Of a stretch of 64,000 bases of DNA, positions 8,372-18,360 are shown in pieces. This stretch comes from Dorea formicigenerans (GTDB lineage Bacteria > Bacillota > Clostridia > Lachnospirales > Lachnospiraceae). Made by a program: the position numbers and the translations under genes. The stretch's first letter is position 1, and each line of letters begins with the position of its first letter. The notes under the pieces are model-generated. The model saw only the letters and a list, made by a program, of their open reading frames with translations, did no database searches and was not told where the DNA came from. The DNA is taken from contig NZ_CP102279.1 of the NCBI RefSeq assembly GCF_025150245.1, positions 2,911,423 through 2,975,422 on the forward strand, in the 5' to 3' direction.

Positions 8372-10415
8372 AATTAACGTCCATCTCCTTCAAAACAAGT
8401 GCGGAGTACGCACCCATGTTTACAACTATCTCTCCATCTTCTACTATATACTCTTCGTACTCAGTTGTGTAGCCCTCATGATAAGAATACATCAGCCTTC
8501 TCATACGTCCACGCATCGGGATTTCTGCCTGCCATACAGGAACCGTTACTTCCTCCAGAGCATCACTGTTATTAATGATTACAACAATCCGCTGGTTCTG
8601 ATCTGTTCTTGCATAAGCCAATACATTTTCCCGCCACTCAAGCATCTGAACAGAACCTTCCCTGAACACCGGGTATCGCTTGTGGATCCGGATCATTTCT
8701 CTGTGAAATGCGATCAGCTCCTGATCCTCATGCCCCCACGGATACGTACGTCGGTTGTCTGGATCCGTGAATCCGCACACGCCGGCCTCGTCGCCATAAT
8801 AAACAGTTGGTGCGCCCGGCCACGTCATCTGCATAACGACCGCCTCACGCATAACTGCCACATTGACATTTTCATTGGCTGCTTCTGCCCCCAGTTCCTG
8901 CACACGGCCGACTCTGTGATTCGTTCTCGTCAGGAATCTGGAATGGTCATGATTCGACAATTCATTCATGGAAACCTGCAGGGACGGCGTCATCATATTG
9001 CTCATGTGATGACATATCGCATTTACAAATGCGTCGGCGTTGCCTCTTAAGTCTTCTCTTGCCTCGTCACTGTGCTTCTCCATCCCAGTCAAAAACCAGG
9101 TGACCGGCTCCATAAATGCGTCGTAGTTCATGATGGTATCCCACTCATCACCTTCCAGCCACTCGCTTGGATCTCCGTAATGCTCCGCCAGAATCAGTGC
9201 TTCCGGATTTGCTTCTTTTACAACTTTACGGAACTTTTTCCAGAATTCGTGATTGTACTCGTTACTTCTTCCAAGATCCGCTGCCACATCCAAGCGCCAG
9301 CCATCCGCATTGTACGGCGGTGACACCCATTTCTTCGCAATCTCAAAAATATAAGCTTCCAGTTTCGGTGAATCTTCGTAGTTCAGCTTCGGCAGTGTAT
9401 CATGTCCCCACCATCCGTCATATGAACCATTGTATGGCCAGCGTTCCCGCTCTTCCTGAAAGAACCGGAAATAGCTGCGATACGGGCTGTCTGCGCTGAC
9501 ATATGCTCCCGGTGCATACCCTTCCTGTTTCTCGTAAATGCGTTCTCTGTCCAGCCATTTATTGAAGGATCCACAGTGATTGAACACTCCATCCAGAATC
9601 ACCTTCATGCCGCGCCGATGCACCTCTTCCACAAACTGAACAAAAAATTCATTGCTGGCTTCCAGATTCTTTTTGTCCGTCACTCGTTTTTGATATTTCG
9701 TGGCATTGGCATTTTCATGATCGCCCTCTGCCAGTATATTTCCGCCGTCTTCAACAATCACTCCATAATGAGGATCAATGTAATCATAATCCTGAATGTC
9801 ATATTTGTGATTGGAAGGAGATACAAAAATTGGATTAAAGTATAACACTTCTACTCCAAGATCCTGTAAATAGTCCAGTTTATCCCAGACTCCTTTTAAA
9901 TCTCCACCATAGAATTCCCGCACATCCATGGTTGCCGGATAGCGGTTCCAGTCTGTAACTTTTCTACTGTAGTCTCCGATATAGTAATATTCCCGGTCTT
10001 CCACATCATTGTCAGGGGCACCGTTGCAGAAACGATCTGTAAATATCTGATACATGACTGCGCCTTTCGCCCACTTCGGTGTACGAAAGCCCGGACAGAC
10101 TACATAATCATAGTCTGACACCACTCGCTCTGACACTCCGCACCGGTTATAATAGCATACTTCACTGCCGCTTCGGATCTCAAAATAATACCGGAACGGC
10201 TCCTCGCCCAGCTGTCTTTTTATCTCATAATAGTCAAATACTTCGCCCGTCTGTGCCTTCTCCATCTCATACCGGATTTTCTCGTGAACAAGGCAGACAT
10301 GTTCTGCATCGTCCTTAGCGGTACGGAACCGGAACACAACTTCTTCGTTGCGCTCCGGTTCGGACGGATTCACATACTGCGAAGTACCGTCGCAAAATAA
10401 TGCTTTCTTATTCAT
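8364..10415 (-). CDS. GH13 alpha-glucan hydrolase (neopullulanase/cyclomaltodextrinase type), 683 aa
   Basis: Large glycosidase with an N-terminal beta-rich starch-binding-like part (residues 1-110), a GH13 barrel, and a C-terminal beta domain. Conserved regions: DGVFNHCG (275-282), nucleophile Asp376 in DGWRLDVA, acid/base Glu411 in ILAEHYGD, and the transition-state Asp in NHDHSRF. No signal peptide, so it should act on imported maltodextrins in the cytoplasm. It lies immediately after ftsH (stop codon and start adjacent) and overlaps map, an unusual mix of stress, translation and glucan genes in one transcript. The exact specificity (pullulan, cyclodextrin, maltose release) cannot be read from these motifs. 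Confidence 0.9.
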   Translation of the reverse strand: MNKKALFCDGTSQYVNPSEPERNEEVVFRFRTAKDDAEHVCLVHEKIRYEMEKAQTGEVFDYYEIKRQLGEEPFRYYFEIRSGSEVCYYNRCGVSERVVSDYDYVVCPGFRTPKWAKGAVMYQIFTDRFCNGAPDNDVEDREYYYIGDYSRKVTDWNRYPATMDVREFYGGDLKGVWDKLDYLQDLGVEVLYFNPIFVSPSNHKYDIQDYDYIDPHYGVIVEDGGNILAEGDHENANATKYQKRVTDKKNLEASNEFFVQFVEEVHRRGMKVILDGVFNHCGSFNKWLDRERIYEKQEGYAPGAYVSADSPYRSYFRFFQEERERWPYNGSYDGWWGHDTLPKLNYEDSPKLEAYIFEIAKKWVSPPYNADGWRLDVAADLGRSNEYNHEFWKKFRKVVKEANPEALILAEHYGDPSEWLEGDEWDTIMNYDAFMEPVTWFLTGMEKHSDEAREDLRGNADAFVNAICHHMSNMMTPSLQVSMNELSNHDHSRFLTRTNHRVGRVQELGAEAANENVNVAVMREAVVMQMTWPGAPTVYYGDEAGVCGFTDPDNRRTYPWGHEDQELIAFHREMIRIHKRYPVFREGSVQMLEWRENVLAYARTDQNQRIVVIINNSDALEEVTVPVWQAEIPMRGRMRRLMYSYHEGYTTEYEEYIVEDGEIVVNMGAYSALVLKEMDVNYG

Positions 10416-12254
<1,839 letters not shown>

Positions 12255-12269
12255 GCTTTTTGCTCCCTT

Positions 12270-12797
12270 CTACTCCACACCTTCTACAACTCCGATGTAT
12301 GGAAGATTTCTATATTTCTGGGCATAATCCAGACCGTAGCCCACAACAAATTCATCTGGAATGTTAAATCCGACATAATCAACCTTCACGTCTTTGACAC
12401 GTCTTTCCGGTTTATCTAATAATGTACAAAGTCTCAGGCTCTTTGGTCCACGTTTTTTAAGAATTTCAATCAGATAAGAAAGTGTTCTTCCTGAATCAAT
12501 GATATCTTCTACGATCAGAACATCTTTTCCTTCCAGTGTCTCATCAAGGTCTTTTGCAATCTTAACTACACCGCTTGAAGCTGTTCCGTCACCATAACTG
12601 CTAACACTCATAAAGTCCATGGACACCGGCACGGTAATTCTCTTTGCCAGTTCGCACATAAAGAATACGCCACCTTTTAATACACAGATGAGATGCACTT
12701 CTTTTCCTTCATAATCTTTACTGATCTGCTCTCCAAGATCACGGATCCTCTTATCAACTTCTTCTTCCTCAACTAATACTCTTACTGTCTCTGCCAT
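12270..12797 (-). CDS. hpt: Hypoxanthine phosphoribosyltransferase, 175 aa
   Basis: Purine salvage enzyme making IMP/GMP from PRPP. The PRPP-binding loop is VLIVEDIIDSGRTLSYL (about 95-111), and CVLKGGVFF near residue 40 and VGFNIPDEFVVGYGLDY near 140-156 are family signatures. AAAGGAGAAAATT precedes the ATG. Its 5' end overlaps the tilS 3' end by 29 bases, so the two are translated from one message; ftsH follows. Confidence 0.96.
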   Translation of the reverse strand: MAETVRVLVEEEEVDKRIRDLGEQISKDYEGKEVHLICVLKGGVFFMCELAKRITVPVSMDFMSVSSYGDGTASSGVVKIAKDLDETLEGKDVLIVEDIIDSGRTLSYLIEILKKRGPKSLRLCTLLDKPERRVKDVKVDYVGFNIPDEFVVGYGLDYAQKYRNLPYIGVVEGVE

Positions 12798-14319
12798 AAT
12801 TTTCTCCTTTGCAAAAGTGAATTTCTAAAATCTTTTTTGTAGATTCTGTAATCTGATAACGCTGGCTCTGTCTGTGACCGACCACCCACATAATATCGTG
12901 CCCATCTGCCACCAGCCAGACTTTCTCTCGCTCTTCCTGCGAAATTTTCTCATTAATAAAATACTTTTTCAGCCTTTGCGTTCCTCCATTTTTGTTAATT
13001 GCAAGGACATCTCCGGCCTGTCTGTGTCTGATTTCCACAGTGTTATTAATTATATCATAATCGAACCATTTCGTGTAGGTTTTTTCGGGAAATGCTTTCA
13101 TTCCAGGCGGTCTTTCGAAAATGCGGAACTGAAACAAAGCCTCTGGATTTTCTATATTTTCATCATTTAAATGGTTTGGATCAATCATTTTTGTAGAAAT
13201 GACTGGTTTCTTTTCAAACTTCACTCCTCCATAAATGCGGCTCGCCGTCACAGCATAAGGCAAATCTATTTTCCGTCCCACCTGCCGGTTCAAAAGCTCC
13301 TCTACCGCCTGTACATGTACTGCACTGATATCCTTCTCGTGCCCCGCAGCTTCACAGATGATCCGGTGGATCACATAACTTTTTAACGGTACCGGGACTT
13401 TGTCATATTCATTTTTATTCAGAATCAGACTAATAGCTCCTGTAGCAAGATTTGTTTCTTTCCGACATGATTGTGGCTCTATCTGCAACACTTTTTTCTT
13501 ATACTCCTCAATCTGCATATCCACATAACTCCAAAGTTCACGCACGCTCTGAGCTGTTCTGGAAATGTGCCAGACTGCCTGTTCATTTATTTCCTCCAGT
13601 TGTGGAATAACCTGATTACGAAGCTTATTTCTTGCATAAACATTTTCTGCATTCGTCTCGTCTGTACAATAAGATATTCCCACTTTTTCTAGATATGATT
13701 CAATCTCATTTCTTCCTATATTAAGAAGTGGACGAATCCAAAATCCGGACACCGGCGCAATCCCGCCAAGTCCCCGGACATCTGTTCCCCGGCACAAATG
13801 AAATAACACAGTCTCGGCCTCATCATTTCTGTGGTGTGCCAGCGCAATTTTCCCAAAACCTTGTGCGCTCTCTTGTCTGCCATTGGCACACTCAGCATGG
13901 CGGGACTGGATATCACCATATTGAGCATTGTCACATGGAACATCACTATACTGGTTTCTTACTTCCAGAAATGCCTCTCTCCTGGCCTTTCTGCCCGCTT
14001 CCTCTTCAGACATATTCCAGCATTTTGCAAGTTCTCTTATATTCTTATGATAAACAACAAGCGGAACATTCCACGCATCACAAATTTTCCGCACATAACG
14101 CTCGTCTGCGTCAGCACTATCTCCGCGAAGGCCATGATGTACATGCACCGCCGTAATTTCCAACGTTCCATCTCCGCTTTTTTGTCGTTCATCCCGAAGC
14201 TTTGTAAGCACAAAAAGCAGGCATACGGAATCTGCACCTCCCGATACGCCTACAATTACTCTGTCCTTTTTCTCCAGCATATGCTGTTCTTCTACATAAG
14301 CTTTTACTTTCTGATACAT
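12769..14319 (-). CDS. tilS: tRNA(Ile)-lysidine synthase TilS, 516 aa
   Basis: Modifies C34 of the AUA-reading tRNA(Ile) to lysidine. The N-type ATP pyrophosphatase loop VGVSGGADSVCLLFVL is at residues 23-38, AVHVHHGLRG and LAHHRNDEAET follow, and the tail (PEKTYTKWFDYD, RHRQAGDVLA) is the TilS C-terminal domain. There is an insert of about 30 residues near 125-155 (QYSDVPCDNAQYGDIQSRHA) of low complexity relative to other TilS proteins. Essential and conserved in position before hpt-ftsH. Confidence 0.95.
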   Translation of the reverse strand: MYQKVKAYVEEQHMLEKKDRVIVGVSGGADSVCLLFVLTKLRDERQKSGDGTLEITAVHVHHGLRGDSADADERYVRKICDAWNVPLVVYHKNIRELAKCWNMSEEEAGRKARREAFLEVRNQYSDVPCDNAQYGDIQSRHAECANGRQESAQGFGKIALAHHRNDEAETVLFHLCRGTDVRGLGGIAPVSGFWIRPLLNIGRNEIESYLEKVGISYCTDETNAENVYARNKLRNQVIPQLEEINEQAVWHISRTAQSVRELWSYVDMQIEEYKKKVLQIEPQSCRKETNLATGAISLILNKNEYDKVPVPLKSYVIHRIICEAAGHEKDISAVHVQAVEELLNRQVGRKIDLPYAVTASRIYGGVKFEKKPVISTKMIDPNHLNDENIENPEALFQFRIFERPPGMKAFPEKTYTKWFDYDIINNTVEIRHRQAGDVLAINKNGGTQRLKKYFINEKISQEEREKVWLVADGHDIMWVVGHRQSQRYQITESTKKILEIHFCKGENYGRDSKSIS

Positions 14320-14411
14320 CTGCTTTATCCTGTTAGGACGACTCTCTAATCATCTGCCCAAACATTTCCTCGCTTATTTGTTATTCAAGAATGGCTTTGA
14401 TTTCTGATATC

Positions 14412-14440
14412 AATATATAAAATTTGCCCGCAAATTGCAA
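14412..14440 (-). promoter_or_regulatory. Candidate promoter for tilS-hpt-ftsH
   Basis: Minus strand -35 TTGCAA (14440-14435), 17-base spacer, -10 TATATT (14417-14412), about 90 bases before tilS. The spacer contains the short inverted repeat AATTTG-CGGG-CAAATT. Moderate match only. Confidence 0.4.
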
Positions 14441-14532
14441 GTTTTCCATATATTTTCTCTATTTCACTATTTACATATAGACCATATTCCTTTTTTATTC
14501 TTAGAGGCAAATACTTCAACTACAATGATATT

Positions 14533-15942
14533 CTAAAGCTTCCAGATTCCTGTCACAAGAATTGTCATATCATCAAGAGGCGCTGCGCCTGCATATTCCA
14601 TGACCCGGTTCAAAATGTGATGTGCCATTTCTCCCGGATTCTGGGACTCCACCTGACAAATGAATTCTTCCATGAGGCTGTCCTGTTTCCCCGTCGGCAA
14701 GGTGTCCAATACACCGTCTGTCACCATAACAAGAAAGTCGCCATCTTCAAGTTGTCGCCGCTCCGGTTCTATATCAAGCCTTGCCAGCGCACCAATCGGA
14801 AGGGAAATAGAATGCACTTCCTCCACCTCATCTTTTCGTTTTATATATGTAGTGGCTGCTCCTGCTTTTACTATCTCACAGCTTGCATCGTACAGATCAA
14901 TAATCGCCACATCAATCGTGGAAAACATTACTTCTTCCCGACCGGTCACGAGGGCTGTATTCATAATCTGAACTGCCGTTTTTACCGGGAATCCAGCGTT
15001 TAAAAGCTCTTCTAACATTTCCACTACCATCGTACTCTCCCGAAATGCGCGCTCACCTGAACCCATACCGTCTGACAGTGCCACACCTTTTCTTCCTCCC
15101 GGCAAGTCCGAGGTCAAAAATGTATCTCCGGAAATTTTCTCGCTGCCTTTTCCTATTTTGGCCACACCCTGGATCGTGTGAAATCTTGCTCCTTCCACGC
15201 AGGCAACTGTGCAGTACTCGTCCCCGATAATTGGGCGTTCTCCCCTCCCGGGAACCATGATCCGGCCTGCCATTTTCCCAACTTCTGACGCCAGTTCTTT
15301 CATAGCGACAATATGCCCCTTGGACGCCTTTAACGTCAAATGTATCTCATATTTTCCCTGGGCGGTCATATAAAAAACCGAGGACAAAATCTTGATTCCG
15401 GACTTTTTTAACTGATTTCGGATTTTCTTTTTCAAATGCTCATCTTCAAATATCCCGGCATCCAGTTCGTGAGTCGTATAGCACAAAGTCTTCGCCAGGT
15501 CATTTAACTGCGCAGCAAAGCCCTCCCGGTTCTGTACCATTTTATTATTCCATATCAACTTCTGTCTCACATTTTCATAATTTTCCAGTGTCTCCCGCAA
15601 AAATCTCGGTGCCAAAAGGCACTGCTTCATAAGCCTGCGTTTTAATTCCACATTTAGCTCGGCACCGTAGTCCTGAACCGCACACAGAATTTCCCGCATC
15701 ATATGATACGTTTGCTGCCGTCTCTCCCCCAGACATTTTTCTCGATTTTCACACTCCCGACACACCTTCTGAGTCACACGCTCAAAAATGTCGTCATTTT
15801 CCTCATTTGTAAATGTAGCGCGATAATCCTCCAGCTTTGAAAATGTATCTGACAGCTTCTTTAAAGATCCTGCAAACTTGTCTACTTGAATCACATACGG
15901 ATTCGTGAAAATCTGTGCTCCCCGCTCTTTCAATTCCTGCAT
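14533..15942 (-). CDS. spoIIE: SpoIIE-type PP2C phosphatase lacking the membrane domain, 469 aa
   Basis: Sporulation phosphatase that dephosphorylates SpoIIAA and so releases sigma-F in the forespore. The central region with cysteines (CRECENREKC, about residues 64-73) and the PP2C domain (SGDTFLTSDLPGG, VALSDGMGSGERA, and DDMTILV at the end) are present. Characterised SpoIIE proteins are near 800 aa with about ten N-terminal membrane helices; none are encoded here. The ATG at 15942 has its own ribosome site (AAGGGGAG), so it can be expressed as is. Directly upstream is a repeat and transposon-scar region, so either the membrane half was lost by insertion/deletion or this lineage uses a soluble form. 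The position beside tilS and the yabP-divIC group is the expected one. Confidence 0.88.
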   Translation of the reverse strand: MQELKERGAQIFTNPYVIQVDKFAGSLKKLSDTFSKLEDYRATFTNEENDDIFERVTQKVCRECENREKCLGERRQQTYHMMREILCAVQDYGAELNVELKRRLMKQCLLAPRFLRETLENYENVRQKLIWNNKMVQNREGFAAQLNDLAKTLCYTTHELDAGIFEDEHLKKKIRNQLKKSGIKILSSVFYMTAQGKYEIHLTLKASKGHIVAMKELASEVGKMAGRIMVPGRGERPIIGDEYCTVACVEGARFHTIQGVAKIGKGSEKISGDTFLTSDLPGGRKGVALSDGMGSGERAFRESTMVVEMLEELLNAGFPVKTAVQIMNTALVTGREEVMFSTIDVAIIDLYDASCEIVKAGAATTYIKRKDEVEEVHSISLPIGALARLDIEPERRQLEDGDFLVMVTDGVLDTLPTGKQDSLMEEFICQVESQNPGEMAHHILNRVMEYAGAAPLDDMTILVTGIWKL

Positions 15943-15999
15943 AAAAATCTCCCCTTACTAATTCTTCTATCTCAGCTTTCGTATTCCCGCTCCGCTTTT

Positions 16000-16146
16000 T
16001 TCAAGAATGCCTCGGCATTCTTGTTGCGAGGTGCGCGTCATGCAATTGTATGACATACTTCTACTGCGCACCTCTGCAAGTCTACACTCCGTTTCGGTCG
16101 GCGCAAAACCATTGTCCACCGGACAATGTGCGCCCTGCCGGTGGCT
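16000..16146. repeat. 147-bp structured repeat, copy 1
   Basis: Nearly identical (5 differences in 147 positions) to 16277-16423. Contains several hairpins: a 10-bp stem CAAGAATGCC/GGCATTCTTG, an arm AGGTGCGC/GCGCACCT enclosing GTCAT/ATGAC, and GGCGCA/TGCGCC enclosing CATTGTCC/GGACAATG. Followed by a T run, so it may also end transcription on the plus strand. No open frame fits it. Confidence 0.85.
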
Positions 16147-16180
16147 TTTTTATATAATAGGAAATGCAATTTCTATTATG

Positions 16181-16242
16181 ATTAGGATGTCAAAAGGTCA
16201 CTGACCTTTGATATATATTTGTACCTTGAAAACTTAACACGA
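16181..16242 (+). repeat. Left member of an imperfect inverted repeat pair
   Basis: Shares ATTAGG-TGTCAAAAG and TTTGTACCTTGAAAA-TTAACACGA with the reverse complement of 16764-16828. The pair brackets copy 2 of the 147-bp repeat, a long hairpin and a transposase remnant, so it probably marks the ends of a decayed mobile element. Confidence 0.65.
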
Positions 16243-16276
16243 TATATGAAATGAAATCATATTGATATCTGGTAAA

Positions 16277-16423
16277 TTCAAGAATGCCTCGGCATTCTTG
16301 CTGCGAGGTGCTCATCATGCAATTGCATGACATACTTCTACTGCGCACCTCTGCAAGTCCACACTCCGTTTCGGTCGGCGCAAAACCATTGTCCACCGGA
16401 CAATGTGCGCCCTGCCGGTGGCT
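16277..16423. repeat. 147-bp structured repeat, copy 2
   Basis: Direct repeat of 16000-16146 with five substitutions, two of them (CATGCAATTG versus TATGCAATTG side) lying in the central small stem. It lies inside the inverted-repeat bracket, whereas copy 1 lies outside. Confidence 0.85.
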
Positions 16424-16427
16424 ATAT

Positions 16428-16503
16428 CAGCTGGGGGATTGACTCCCACCACTGATACCAGCTTGTTTCTCACCACCTATAGAGGTGGGAGTCATCTCCC
16501 AGC
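16428..16503. repeat. Long hairpin with about 21-bp stem
   Basis: AGCTGGG.GATTGACTCCCACC at the left pairs with GGTGGGAGTCATCTCCCAGCT at the right around a loop of about 33 bases; a single bulge interrupts the stem. It adjoins the transposase remnant and probably belonged to the same element. Confidence 0.75.
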
Positions 16504-16507
16504 TAAT

Positions 16508-16699
16508 ATATACGCTGATAATCAGTTTATGAAAAACTATCTGGAACAACAGAATACTTTTGATGAAGGAGCTTTTATTGTTGCAGATGGTGCTTATAGC
16601 GGTGAAGAAAATTCGCAGATAGCAACATTGGATTTTCAAAAGCTATTGGATTATATCAATAGCTTGAATAATTGCGCTCCAAAAATAGAAACGGCATAA
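16508..16699 (+). pseudogene. Transposase remnant
   Basis: About 63 codons ending at a TAA at 16697-16699. FIVADGAYSGEEN resembles the second catalytic Asp region of IS1182/ISNCY-type DDE transposases, but the N-terminal domain and most of the C-terminal domain are absent, and the sequence after SQIA looks joined to a distant part of the original gene. The frame is open further upstream but that part is noncoding repeat. Not functional. Confidence 0.7.
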
Positions 16700-16763
16700 A
16701 ACAACCAAGAAAGTCATCTACAATATCGTTAGTCCACAAGTCTAAGGCAAAACTCAAACGCAA

Positions 16764-16828
16764 TTCGTGTTAAATTTTCAAGGTACAAATAAAATCATAT
16801 ATTAATTAACGTGTCTTTTGACACCCTA
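16764..16828 (-). repeat. Right member of the inverted repeat pair
   Basis: Reverse complement matches 16181-16242 in two blocks. Lies between the transposase remnant and the divIC terminator. Confidence 0.65.
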
Positions 16829-16840
16829 ATCCTATTATAC

Positions 16841-16874
16841 AAAAAAGCTTCGGGCTTTCGCCCAAAGCTTTTTC
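16841..16874 (-). terminator. Terminator after divIC
   Basis: Minus-strand hairpin AAAGCTTTGGGC / GCCCGAAGCTTT with a GAAA tetraloop, followed by a run of T. Directly downstream of the divIC stop, so the yab operon ends here and spoIIE is transcribed separately. Confidence 0.88.
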
Positions 16875-16879
16875 ATTCG

Positions 16880-17203
16880 TTACTTTGCTTTTAATATGAT
16901 CTCATTTTCATTCACCAGACCAAGCTTTTCCTTCGCAATCTCTTCCACATACTCGTCAGTTCCAACGTATGCTTCCATATCGTCTATCTCCTGTGATCTG
17001 GCTTTCTCTTCATCTATCTGTTTCTTAAGCTCCGTCTCCTGAGCCAAATAACTTTTCTCCTTCGCCCGAAGAGAAATTCCACCGACCACTACAAGTGCTG
17101 TCATCAAAAGAATTACACCTGTAATTACAAGCACACTCAACTTGTGTTGATTCGTCCGCCTCCTGGACCTTCTCTTACGGCTATTACGCCTCGTATCTTT
17201 CAT
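16880..17203 (-). CDS. divIC: Septum formation initiator DivIC/FtsB family, 107 aa
   Basis: Small bitopic division protein: basic N-terminal tail (RRNSRKRRSRRRTNQHK), one membrane helix (about residues 22-44), a coiled coil (KSYLAQETELKKQIDEEKARS) and the EYVEEIAKEKLGLVNENEIIL motif typical of DivIC/FtsB. The frame is open 27 codons further upstream, but AAGGGTGAG sits before the ATG at 17203, which is therefore taken as the start. It follows yabQ as in Bacillus. Confidence 0.92.
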   Translation of the reverse strand: MKDTRRNSRKRRSRRRTNQHKLSVLVITGVILLMTALVVVGGISLRAKEKSYLAQETELKKQIDEEKARSQEIDDMEAYVGTDEYVEEIAKEKLGLVNENEIILKAK

Positions 17204-17280
17204 ATTAATACTCACCCTTGTCTTCGGTTCCCACACCGATTTATACCTTTTTATAATAATAACTTTTTCCCTGAAATTTA

Positions 17281-17616
17281 TCAAGTTTTACGGGTGTAGA
17301 TTTTTTTACACATTTTTTTAACTTTCTGCAAAAGCCATGACATCAAGCACGCTCCAACTACAACACCTAGTATATAATACCAGCGCACACTACCACTACT
17401 AGTGTGGTAAATTTGCACAAACAGATACATTTCCACAAAAATCCAGTAAAACAAGTCCTCTATTCCGACTGCGAGAAACGAATGTTTCACAATATCCCGG
17501 AAGCATTCCAGGCATCTGTATGTTCCTCTTAAAAATAATCCAGATGAAAATGCAGTCAGAAAAATTAATAATTCTTTTTCAATCCCAATCATTGACTTTC
17601 CTGCAACTTTCCGCAC
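17281..17616 (-). CDS. yabQ: Spore cortex protein YabQ, 111 aa
   Basis: Membrane protein required for cortex formation in Bacillus. Three to four hydrophobic segments (ELLIFLTAFSSGLFLRGTYRC; DLFYWIFVEMYLFVQIY; YYILGVVVGACLMSWLL) and the overall length and place between yabP and divIC support the call. Start is either GTG at 17616, 4 bases after the yabP stop, or ATG at 17592 with an AGGAAAG rather close to it; the GTG is kept because of tight coupling with yabP. Confidence 0.85.
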   Translation of the reverse strand: MRKVAGKSMIGIEKELLIFLTAFSSGLFLRGTYRCLECFRDIVKHSFLAVGIEDLFYWIFVEMYLFVQIYHTSSGSVRWYYILGVVVGACLMSWLLQKVKKMCKKIYTRKT

Positions 17617-17619
17617 ACA

Positions 17620-17922
17620 TTAACGAAACAAACGTGCAAATAAATTCTCTCCCTGTTTTTGTTCTGCATGCACATCCGAATAAGCAATACTGTCAATATT
17701 TCCGGACAAATCCACTTCTCCTTTTTCCAGACTCAGCCGGTTTACATGAAGGTCCGTCCCCTTCACCATCAACATTCCCTGCTCCGTTTCCAGTAGAACT
17801 TCATTCAAATCAAAAGATAATACATCCTTCACACCCGTCACCAGACTTGCGGTCCGGTTATTCAAAACCAGTTTATGCCCCCGCATAGCTGGTTTTGATA
17901 CATTTCTCTCATCCATGCACAT
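17620..17922 (-). CDS. yabP: Sporulation protein YabP, 100 aa
   Basis: Small soluble beta-rich protein of the YabP/YqfC family: NRTASLVTGVKDVLSFDLNEVLLETEQGMLMVKG and LSLEKGEVDLSGNIDSIAYSD are characteristic. It takes part in spore coat/cortex assembly. ATG at 17922 preceded by AAAGG is taken as start (a GTG one codon earlier is in frame). It is followed by yabQ and divIC and preceded by rqcP, the conserved Bacillus/Clostridia order. Confidence 0.9.
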   Translation of the reverse strand: MCMDERNVSKPAMRGHKLVLNNRTASLVTGVKDVLSFDLNEVLLETEQGMLMVKGTDLHVNRLSLEKGEVDLSGNIDSIAYSDVHAEQKQGENLFARLFR

Positions 17923-17965
17923 CACAACCTTTCTTAGTAATCATATGAAAGGTATCCTGCATTTA

Positions 17966-18205
17966 TTACAGATATTTGAACAAGTCTTTCGCCTCTTCCT
18001 TCTTCGTCGTCTCCTGAATATCCAGGACTTCGACTTTCACAGTTCTTGTACCAAACTGAATTTCAATAATATCTCCAACTTTAACCTTGACCGAAGCCTT
18101 CGCAACACTACCATTGACCAGCACTCGCCCAGCATCACAAGCTTCATTCGCAACCGTTCTGCGCTTGATTAAACGCGACACCTTCAAAAATTTATCTAAT
18201 CTCAT
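17966..18205 (-). CDS. rqcP: S4-domain RNA-binding protein RqcP/YabO/HslR, 79 aa
   Basis: A single S4 domain: MRLDKFLKVSRLIKRRTVANEACDAGRV then VNGSVAKASVKVKVGDIIEI. In Bacillus the homologue (YabO, RqcP) works with RqcH in adding C-terminal Ala tails to stalled peptides on the 50S subunit. The frame stays open for 29 more codons upstream, but those read through a dispersed palindrome (FNWGRGFFEKTPSPI) and lack support; GGAGAAATATT precedes the ATG at 18205. The gene starts the rqcP-yabP-yabQ-divIC run. Confidence 0.92.
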   Translation of the reverse strand: MRLDKFLKVSRLIKRRTVANEACDAGRVLVNGSVAKASVKVKVGDIIEIQFGTRTVKVEVLDIQETTKKEEAKDLFKYL

Positions 18206-18226
18206 AATATTTCTCCATTTTCTTCC

Positions 18227-18268
18227 AATTGGGGACGGGGTTTTTTCAAAAAAACCCCGTCCCCAATT
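18227..18268. repeat. RAYT-type palindrome between hup and rqcP
   Basis: Perfect 20-bp arms starting AATTGGGGACGGGG with T/A tracts around a tiny loop; same core as at 19855, 22302 and 50511. The outer flank AAATTG keeps only a short part of the tail seen in longer copies. Confidence 0.9.
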
Positions 18269-18304
18269 AAATTGTACGCTTCTTACACACAATTTCCATA
18301 TACC

Positions 18305-18333
18305 AAAAAGAACGAGGAGCCAACAACTCCCCG
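18305..18333 (-). terminator. Terminator after hup
   Basis: Minus strand CGGGGAG, 7-base loop, CTCCTCG (one mismatch) followed by TTCTTTTT. Lies 28 bases past the hup stop. Confidence 0.8.
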
Positions 18334-18360
18334 CCCGTACACTTATCTAGAACTAATCCA

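Noticed and set aside
16403-16507. N-terminal part of the open frame containing the transposase remnant
   Set aside because: It reads through the 147-bp repeat and long hairpin and has no similarity to the transposase; only the part from about 16508 is kept.
15943-16879. Remaining N-terminal half of spoIIE
   Set aside because: No hydrophobic open frame was found on either strand in this interval; it holds repeats and a transposase remnant only.
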